From Ignavibacteriota bacterium (GTDB taxonomy: Bacteria > Bacteroidota > Ignavibacteria > Ignavibacteriales > Melioribacteraceae): a DNA stretch of 38,142 bases. The translations under genes were made by a program, and so were the position numbers. The stretch is from NCBI GenBank assembly GCA_013112585.1, contig JABFGH010000037.1:1-38142 (forward strand), read 5' to 3'. Positions 32,045 through 38,142 of this stretch are shown here, piece after piece (position 1 is the first letter of the stretch; every line of letters begins with the position of its first letter). Under the pieces are notes generated by a model. That model was not told the DNA's origin. It did no database searches and saw only the letters and a program-made list of their open reading frames with translations.

Positions 32045-33406
32045 ATGGAACTGAAAATGAAAAAATATTTGTTTATACTTTTATGTTCCCTTTCTTCAAT
32101 TACCTTTTCTCAAACAGAGGGATGGGAAAATATAACAGCACCTCTCGGCAGCTTAAATTCCGTCATCTCAACAAATGATAATATAATTATTCTTGGAACA
32201 AGTACAGGAATTTATCGCTCTGAAAATTATTGTAAAAGCTGGTATAAATCCAACTCGGGTGTAGGCAATAATGTTGTAAATGCATTAAATAAAATAGGTA
32301 ATAGAATTATTGCCGGGGTGGAAACCGGAGTTTATATTTCTGATGACAAAGGATATAATTGGGTTAAAACATCTCATCCAAATGTTTCCATTACAAGTTT
32401 GGTTGTTTCTAATAATGGAATGATTTACTCAAAAGAATATTATGGACCTCAATATTCTTCCGCGGATAGTGGACTTACTTGGAAGGAATTATCTTATGGC
32501 AGCACTCCTTCAGAGAAAGAGAAGTTTAGCAAATCTTGGGAATTGCTTTGTAATGATGAAAGTAATTTATTTATGCGGTTTGATTCTTCAAGCATAATTA
32601 AAAGCACCGATAATGGGGAAAGCTGGTCACAAATAAAAGTTGCACTGGATAAAGGTTATCAAGTCAATTGGTTTGAAATTAAAGATTCCTTAATGTTCTT
32701 AAAGATCAGTTCGCAAGAATGGATTTCATCAGCAGATGAGTTTAAAACATGGCAAGTATTGCCAACTCCAAAAGCGATAAATAAACATATGTCAATTACT
32801 CCGACCAGGAATTTGAAATTGAGTTTGTATAAACCAGATGATAAATATATATCTACAGACAATGGTTGGACATGGATTAAAAATCCATTGATCGAAGATG
32901 TACGATGCTGGGCAAGATTATCAAAAGATACAATCGTTGCCATTAATGGAAAACGTCATTTTTTGATATTGTCGGGTGATGGTGGTGAAACTTGGGAGGA
33001 AATAGTTCCCAGCTTTTATGGTATTGAAATAATTAAAGAGGGTCCGGATAATAAACTTTATGTTTCCACGGATTGGCAAGGTGTTTTTTCTTCGGATGAT
33101 TTGGGTTTATCTTGGGAACATTTATCTGATATATCAACAATTAACGGTATGGCATTTCCTAATGAAAATATTATTGCAGTTAGTACAAGCATACATGGTG
33201 TTTTTATTTGTGATAATAAGATGAACATTCTGCGAAGGGCAAGTAATCATGGTTTAATTGACTCATCAATAAATAATATTTTAGCAACAGAAAACGGTTC
33301 ATTATTAGTTGCTGCTAACAGTAAGCATGTTGACCTTGAAAAAAGTCAGGGCGGGGGAATAATTACCGGATTAAAGGTGGAGGTCTTTGGCGGTCCTCAG
33401 ACTTAG
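32045..33406 (+). CDS. Secreted BNR-type beta-propeller protein, N-terminal fragment
   Basis: This 453-residue frame has a signal peptide (about 1-22, MKKYLFILLCSLSSITFSQ) and many Asp-box-like repeats with the pattern S-x-D-x-G-x-x-W: SDDKGYNW, SADSGLTW, STDNGESW, STDNGWTW, SGDGGETW and SSDDLGLSW. These mark sialidase/VPS10-like propellers, often used for binding rather than catalysis. It ends abruptly at 33406, just after a G-rich run, while the same type of repeat goes on in another frame up to 35058. The ATG at 32045 has an AGAGG sequence upstream; an ATG at 32057 is also possible. The fragment is best read as the first half of a 1004-residue protein. Confidence 0.8.
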   Translation: MELKMKKYLFILLCSLSSITFSQTEGWENITAPLGSLNSVISTNDNIIILGTSTGIYRSENYCKSWYKSNSGVGNNVVNALNKIGNRIIAGVETGVYISDDKGYNWVKTSHPNVSITSLVVSNNGMIYSKEYYGPQYSSADSGLTWKELSYGSTPSEKEKFSKSWELLCNDESNLFMRFDSSSIIKSTDNGESWSQIKVALDKGYQVNWFEIKDSLMFLKISSQEWISSADEFKTWQVLPTPKAINKHMSITPTRNLKLSLYKPDDKYISTDNGWTWIKNPLIEDVRCWARLSKDTIVAINGKRHFLILSGDGGETWEEIVPSFYGIEIIKEGPDNKLYVSTDWQGVFSSDDLGLSWEHLSDISTINGMAFPNENIIAVSTSIHGVFICDNKMNILRRASNHGLIDSSINNILATENGSLLVAANSKHVDLEKSQGGGIITGLKVEVFGGPQT

Positions 33407-35058
33407 GTGAGTCTTGGAATAGAATATTAGTTGACTCGGCTTTTCAAACACCTGATAGTGGTAAAACTTGGTTCGAATTTAACAAATACAAAAAAGCTTA
33501 TGTATCAAGAAAATACCAACCAAATTTATCTATAAAATCAATTGGGTTCGATCCGGATCGCAATTTACTGGTAAAAGCTGAAGTAGGTTATAAGGACGGT
33601 TTTTACAAATCAAAAGACCAGGGAATTTCTTGGGAAAAAGTACGCGAACTTGATATGTTTGAATATGTTGATACAAGTCCAACTTCTACTTCGAAGGGCG
33701 AGATTTTTATTATTAATTCCTCCTTTGATGGAGTGGCAAAGTCTATTGATGGAGGAGTTACCTTCAATTCACTAATAAATGGGCTAGATGCGTGGAGGTG
33801 TTTTAAACTTTTGGCATTACCTGAAGGTGAAATTCTTGTTTCAACGAACAATGGTTTATATATACTGCCTTACAAGGGAAACAAATGGTTTAAAGTTGGG
33901 TTTGGTAATAATCAAGTAAGTGCTTTATTACGTTATAATGATTATGTTTTTGCTTCGGTTGGCGGTTATGGGGATACTATTAACAAAGGTCTTTATCGAA
34001 TTCCCTTGCCCAGGCTTTTAGCAATGATACCTGAAAATATACTTGATGAAGAGGTATGGTCAGAGGTCGAATCTCCGATCAATAATCATTTATCATATTT
34101 TACAATTGAGAAAAGTGGTACACTATGGGCTGTGGGAGATGATAGCTTATTAGTTTGGTCAGAAGATGAGGGGCTAACTTGGTCAAAATCAATACTTCCA
34201 ATTAAAGATGCTTATTCTTTTTCATCCATTGCAATACACCCCCAAAATAAAAATGTTATTCTTGCAGGGTACTCCGGTTTATATATATCTAAAAATAAGG
34301 GGAAAGATTGGCAGGATGTACGAGCTTTCCTAACCGATTATTCAAATGCTATTCATATAAAGAATATTCATATTGAAGCAGATGGAACTACTTACTTAGC
34401 AATTTCAAGGGAGGGCTCATTTAATAATTCAAATCTTGATACATCAAAAGTAGTATTACATACTTTTAAAACTTATGGATATAGTGAACTTGGAAATATT
34501 ATTATGAAACATGATGATGACAGTCTATGGGTAGTTTCTGCAACAACACTTCCAAATGAACCTCAAAAGCTGTTTAGAAGCATGCAGGGAAATTTATTTG
34601 TTTCGGTGTGGGGGGAAGGGTTATATCGGTCAAATGATAATGGTTCAACGTGGACAAGCGTTAATGATGGATTGTTTAGGAAAGAAGCTTTTTATAGCTG
34701 TAACATAGGTGCAGATTTAGATAGAACTATTAATTGTATTGCTAATGATTTAGAAGGCAACCTTTATGTAGTTCGTGGATCACATAATTTATATCGTTCT
34801 AATGATGACGGCAATAACTGGGAAAAATTAAATGCACCACCGGGTTTTATTTCAACAATTAAATTTGGAAACAATAAAGAAATGTATGCCGGTTCATCAA
34901 TGGGAATTTTTATTTCTTCCGATGGAGCAAAAAACTGGAAATCATATGGTGCAGGTCTAAAATCTTCATCAATTAATTATATTGAAAAAAAAGAGAACGG
35001 ACCCATTTTTTCTGCCGCTAATGATGGTAAAATATATAAAAGTAAAAACAAGGATTGA
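33340..35058 (+). CDS. Secreted BNR-type beta-propeller protein, C-terminal fragment
   Basis: The frame is open from 33340, although the first ATG is at 33655. Upstream of that ATG it still encodes clear repeats (GGGLWRSSDLGESWN, TPDSGKTWFEF, KSKDQGISWEKV), so the ATG is not a true start and the fragment continues the gene at 32045. Restoring one base near 33353-33357 gives a continuous 1005-codon frame. Later repeats include SEDEGLTWSKS, SKNKGKDWQDV, SNDNGSTWTSV, SNDDGNNWEKL and SSDGAKNWKSY. The C-terminus (KIYKSKNKD) has no type IX sorting domain, unlike other secreted proteins here. It precedes the D,D-dipeptidase gene by 22 bases. Confidence 0.75.
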   Translation, partial: KKSGRGNNYRIKGGGLWRSSDLGESWNRILVDSAFQTPDSGKTWFEFNKYKKAYVSRKYQPNLSIKSIGFDPDRNLLVKAEVGYKDGFYKSKDQGISWEKVRELDMFEYVDTSPTSTSKGEIFIINSSFDGVAKSIDGGVTFNSLINGLDAWRCFKLLALPEGEILVSTNNGLYILPYKGNKWFKVGFGNNQVSALLRYNDYVFASVGGYGDTINKGLYRIPLPRLLAMIPENILDEEVWSEVESPINNHLSYFTIEKSGTLWAVGDDSLLVWSEDEGLTWSKSILPIKDAYSFSSIAIHPQNKNVILAGYSGLYISKNKGKDWQDVRAFLTDYSNAIHIKNIHIEADGTTYLAISREGSFNNSNLDTSKVVLHTFKTYGYSELGNIIMKHDDDSLWVVSATTLPNEPQKLFRSMQGNLFVSVWGEGLYRSNDNGSTWTSVNDGLFRKEAFYSCNIGADLDRTINCIANDLEGNLYVVRGSHNLYRSNDDGNNWEKLNAPPGFISTIKFGNNKEMYAGSSMGIFISSDGAKNWKSYGAGLKSSSINYIEKKENGPIFSAANDGKIYKSKNKD

Positions 35059-35080
35059 AATTTAAACAGGAGAACTAATC

Positions 35081-35743
35081 ATGAAAAAAGTTTTACTCTT
35101 TATACTTTTGCCTGTTCTAATTTACGGGCAAGTGGGTGATGATGAATTAGTGAATCCAAAAGATATTATTTATGACATCGTAATGGATTTACGATACAGC
35201 ACACCCGATCATTCATTTTTGAACATCCCGCAAATCGGCGAAATGGAATTACCAAAATTTTATACTGCCAATGAGGGACTTGTAGTTTTAAAATTAGCAA
35301 ATGCACTAAAGCTGGCGCAAGACTCACTTAGAAATATTAGAAACTTTAACGGGAATTCTTACCCGGCGGGGATAGGCATAAAAATTTGGGATGGATACAG
35401 ACCGCGAGCAGTTCAGTATTTGTTCTGGGAAATTTTTCCAAACTCAACTTACATTGCAAACCCTTCATCCGGCTCACTGCATAACCGGGGCGGTGCCGTG
35501 GATTTAACACTTATTGATCTGGCAACCGGCGAGGAGTTAGATATGCCGACTGCCTTCGATGACTTTAGTCCGCAAGCAGCACATGGCTATAGCTCACTTC
35601 CTCAAAATGTTATTAATAATCGAGAGCTGCTTCGTTCTATTATGGTTAATGTTGCCGGGCTTAATATCTACAGCAGTGAGTGGTGGCACTATTCAGTTCC
35701 CGGTGCAAGCACTTATCCCTTAATGGATTTTCAAATGAAATAA
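35081..35743 (+). CDS. Secreted D-Ala-D-Ala dipeptidase, VanX/DdpX family (M15D)
   Basis: This 220-residue protein has a signal peptide (1-16) and the complete VanX zinc-peptidase motif set: R107 in DGYRP, H134 and D141 in SLHNRGGAVDL, E200 and H203 in EWWHY, with an added FDDFS. Three residues (H134, D141, H203) bind zinc, E200 is the catalytic base and R107 stabilises the transition state. It should cut D-Ala-D-Ala in the periplasm, which fits cell-wall turnover or nutrient use. Cytoplasmic VanX of vancomycin resistance has no signal peptide, and no vanH/vanA genes are near, so resistance is unlikely. AGGAGA eight bases before the ATG is a good ribosome-binding site. It sits between two secreted propeller genes. 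Confidence 0.93.
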   Translation: MKKVLLFILLPVLIYGQVGDDELVNPKDIIYDIVMDLRYSTPDHSFLNIPQIGEMELPKFYTANEGLVVLKLANALKLAQDSLRNIRNFNGNSYPAGIGIKIWDGYRPRAVQYLFWEIFPNSTYIANPSSGSLHNRGGAVDLTLIDLATGEELDMPTAFDDFSPQAAHGYSSLPQNVINNRELLRSIMVNVAGLNIYSSEWWHYSVPGASTYPLMDFQMK

Positions 35744-35753
35744 TGAGTTGAAA

Positions 35754-38021
35754 ATGAAAAAGATAATTTTAATAATCTTAATATTTAGCGGTTCTGCATT
35801 CGGGCAATTTGAATTCAAAGTTAATTCATTTTCCGATTCAACCCAGAGAGATCCCCAAATTGCAAAAGATATAAACGGCAATTATATAATTGTTTGGGAT
35901 TCAGAAAATCATGTCAACACAAATTCGCAAAGTGATATTGTATTTCAGTTATTCGATACAAATGATAACAAGATAGGAACTGAAGTAATTGTAAATGATG
36001 TTACGCAAGGTGAGCAGGAGCGACCGGCTGTTGATATGAATGCAGATGGTGATTTTATTATTGTTTGGGCTTCGCATACTAAGACAAGTGATTCAATTTT
36101 TGATATTAAAGCAAAATTTTTTAAGAACAACCTACCTATCGGCGGTGAGTTTTTAGTGAATACAACTACTGAATATTCACAAACAAAACCGGAGGTTTCT
36201 ATAAATAGCGACGGCAGTTTTGTTGTTGTTTGGGAGTCTTGGAATCAGGATGGAAGTAATAAAGGAGTTTATGCTCAAAGGTTCGATAATAATGCACAAA
36301 AACTTGGTTCAGAAGTTTTAGTCAATACCACAACACTTTTCAGTCAGGGTCGCCCGGTTATTCAGCATTTTAATGATGGTAAATTTTTAATTGTTTGGGA
36401 ATCATGGAAGCAGGATGCATCAAGCCCGCCGGGGTATGGTGTTTACGGAAAAATATTTGAAGCAAATGGAACAATAGCGGTTGATGAATTTTTAGTCAAC
36501 ACCTACGTAGATGATTATCAATGGTTCGCTGATGCCGAAACTTTCTCTGATGGAAACTTTGCCGTTGTTTGGTGCAGTTGGGAACAAGACGGTCATGACG
36601 GCGGAATTTATATGCAGAAGTTTAATTCTTCTGCAGAAAAAATTAGTGACGAAATTTTAGTAAATAAATCTACTGCTAATTATCAGTGGCTTCCTAAAAT
36701 TGCAAAGCATAATAACGGGAATGTTTCAGTTGTTTGGTCAAGCTGGCGGCAGGATGGAAGCAGAGAGGGTGTATATACAAAATTGTTTAACTCTGAATTG
36801 AACGCTCTTAGTTTTGAAACTCAAGTTAATGTGACTACGGAAGGGTACCAATGGGAACCGACTTTTATTACAGGTGAGGAGGATGAAATACTTGTAACAT
36901 GGGCAGGCTGGATTGATACAGATGATTATGAAATATTTACAAGACGGGTTGGAACTACTAATCCGCAAGGTTATTTAATTCCAAGTTCCTACGAGCATAT
37001 TGCCGGAAGAACTACAAGCGGCATGAGTGTTTATGTAGTTGACTCATCTGAAGTTACAGGAGATGAATATGAAGTAACTTTTGCGGTAACAGGTGAGGAT
37101 AAGTTTACGGGCAGCATTAAAAATTTAAATACGAACACAACTTTAGTTTCTGATTTCCCAATTGATAAGGGGATGGGTTTTTTTTATTTGACTGACATCT
37201 TTGAGGGAATTGCTGTTGAGTTTATTCCGGAATTAAACCTAAGGCTCGATGTTGATAATTCGTACTTCAAAAATGTTTCCGGTACAAATATACTTTTTAC
37301 TGTTGGTTCTCCGGCAGGTAATATCAGCTTAGCTCCAATAGATATAGAATTGCGGTGGGGAAGCACTGACACATTATCGGACGGTACATACGCCTCACCA
37401 CTCGATACTGCTTATGGAATCTCAGCTCAAAAAGTTGTAGCAACTCCCTTTTACGGATGGAACAGTACTGATAACGAAAGGGTGGAATTATTTGTAAACG
37501 AAGTTGGAGTAAATCAAAATAACAGGTGGGACCCCGGCGAGCCGATAAGTTTTTTAACACCGCCGCAGTATGACCCAACACAATTTGTACTTCATGCAAT
37601 GGTTAGTTCTGAAGTTCCGGCAGGCAATGTAACCATGCCTAATTCGGGTGATATAAATTATGTGCTTACTACTCGTCCCTTAACAGCAGATGATATTTTT
37701 AGATTTGAAACTTTAACATCATTAATTACTGATACAAAGGAAACCGGTCTAACCCCAAACAAATTTGCTCTTTTTCAGAATTATCCAAACCCATTTAATC
37801 CTTCTACTACAATCGTTTATTCAATACCTAAAAACGGATTGGTAAAATTGAATATATATAATATACTGGGTCAAAAAGTGAAGACATTAGTAAATGATTT
37901 TAAAGCTGCTGGTGAGTATAAAACATTTTTTTCAACTTCTAATTTGGCAAGCGGAGTTTACTTTTACTCTCTGGAATTTGAAAATAAATATCTAACAAAA
38001 AAAATGTTGTTCGTAAAATAA
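35754..38021 (+). CDS. Secreted seven-repeat beta-propeller protein with T9SS tail
   Basis: From the ATG at 35754 this is a 755-residue protein; a TTG at 35748 is the other start. The signal peptide ends near SGSAFGQ. Residues 25-390 hold seven repeats of about 55 residues with the core D-G-x-F-x-V-V-W-x-S-W-x-Q-D-G-x-x-x-G-V-Y-x-x-x-F and a closing EILVN; the W-containing cores lie about 55 residues apart (near 48, 105, 160, 215, 273, 328 and 383), which suits a seven-bladed propeller. Residues 395-685 are not recognised. The last 70 residues form a type IX sorting domain (FALFQNYPNPFNPSTTIVYSIP). The gene starts ten bases after the D,D-dipeptidase gene, so both may share a transcript. The function is unknown. 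Confidence 0.88.
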   Translation: MKKIILIILIFSGSAFGQFEFKVNSFSDSTQRDPQIAKDINGNYIIVWDSENHVNTNSQSDIVFQLFDTNDNKIGTEVIVNDVTQGEQERPAVDMNADGDFIIVWASHTKTSDSIFDIKAKFFKNNLPIGGEFLVNTTTEYSQTKPEVSINSDGSFVVVWESWNQDGSNKGVYAQRFDNNAQKLGSEVLVNTTTLFSQGRPVIQHFNDGKFLIVWESWKQDASSPPGYGVYGKIFEANGTIAVDEFLVNTYVDDYQWFADAETFSDGNFAVVWCSWEQDGHDGGIYMQKFNSSAEKISDEILVNKSTANYQWLPKIAKHNNGNVSVVWSSWRQDGSREGVYTKLFNSELNALSFETQVNVTTEGYQWEPTFITGEEDEILVTWAGWIDTDDYEIFTRRVGTTNPQGYLIPSSYEHIAGRTTSGMSVYVVDSSEVTGDEYEVTFAVTGEDKFTGSIKNLNTNTTLVSDFPIDKGMGFFYLTDIFEGIAVEFIPELNLRLDVDNSYFKNVSGTNILFTVGSPAGNISLAPIDIELRWGSTDTLSDGTYASPLDTAYGISAQKVVATPFYGWNSTDNERVELFVNEVGVNQNNRWDPGEPISFLTPPQYDPTQFVLHAMVSSEVPAGNVTMPNSGDINYVLTTRPLTADDIFRFETLTSLITDTKETGLTPNKFALFQNYPNPFNPSTTIVYSIPKNGLVKLNIYNILGQKVKTLVNDFKAAGEYKTFFSTSNLASGVYFYSLEFENKYLTKKMLFVK

Positions 38022-38074
38022 CGACAAATGTCGCCTCAAAAGTGTTAAATTAGCAAAAACAACAGAGGTGACCA

Positions 38075-38142
38075 ATGCGAAAAAGTCGTAGAATATTAGC
38101 AAGAGAACAAATAAAAAGTTCGGAAGGAGAGTTCATCTGGGA
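38075..38142 (+). CDS. Start of a gene cut by the window edge
   Basis: An ATG at 38075 opens a frame to the window end (MRKSRRILAREQIKSSEGEF, 22 codons). AGAGGTG seven bases upstream is a good ribosome-binding site, which supports a real start. The basic N-terminus shows no signal peptide; too little is present to name a family. Confidence 0.4.
   Translation, partial: MRKSRRILAREQIKSSEGEFIW

Noticed and set aside
35081-35743. Vancomycin resistance gene vanX
   Set aside because: The protein has a signal peptide and no vanH, vanA or vanRS partners are near; DdpX-like periplasmic use is more likely.

Overview
The window comes from an AT-rich bacterial chromosome, most likely of the Ignavibacteria/Bacteroidota-Chlorobi group. 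The main reason is that three secreted proteins end in a type IX secretion (Por) sorting domain with the core NYPNPFNP, near residues 511, 350 and 710 of the proteins at 5614, 18540 and 35748. That tail and the shallow use of Shine-Dalgarno sites fit this group. No rRNA, tRNA, CRISPR array or complete insertion sequence was recognised.

Layout. 1-208: start of a secreted protein cut by the window edge. 570-2838: a histidine kinase/OmpR-type regulator operon on the minus strand, diverging from a soluble three-PAS histidine kinase (3095-4999). 5027-8546: a DinB-fold protein, a secreted endonuclease/exonuclease/phosphatase-fold enzyme and a glutamate-receptor-like K+ channel. 8547-9629: a gene-free convergent gap filled with palindromes, including three 190-base tandem units that each hold four hairpins. 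9630-11598: a GT4 glycosyltransferase overlapping an ATP-grasp-like gene. 11873-16235: a MacA/MacB-permease/TolC-type export set without a visible ATPase gene. 16317-18457: a methyltransferase and an RlmD-family rRNA methyltransferase, closed by a hairpin terminator that faces a secreted repeat protein (18540-19799). 20041-20708: a REP-associated tyrosine transposase (RAYT) framed by two inverted hairpins. 20852-23462: the rpmH-rnpA-(possible yidD relic)-yidC locus, followed by a patatin/POTRA/barrel protein (23492-26194). 26188-29731: a minus-strand operon paaA-B-C-D, a PD-(D/E)XK-like protein and a helical protein, diverging from an ADP-forming acyl-CoA synthetase (29893-31965). 32045-38021: three secreted proteins, namely a frameshifted BNR propeller, a VanX-family D,D-dipeptidase and a seven-repeat propeller with a sorting tail. 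A new gene starts at 38075.

How it fits together. The paa block would convert phenylacetyl-CoA to its 1,2-epoxide; the divergent acyl-CoA synthetase could make or use the CoA ester, which is an inference from position only. MacA, permease and TolC would form one envelope-spanning export path. rpmH, rnpA and yidC are the usual ribosome, RNase P and membrane-insertase cluster. The most unusual content is the palindrome-rich gap at 8.6-9.6 kb together with the RAYT at 20 kb, the K+ channel with ligand-binding lobes, and the 56-codon reading frame that sits where yidD should be.
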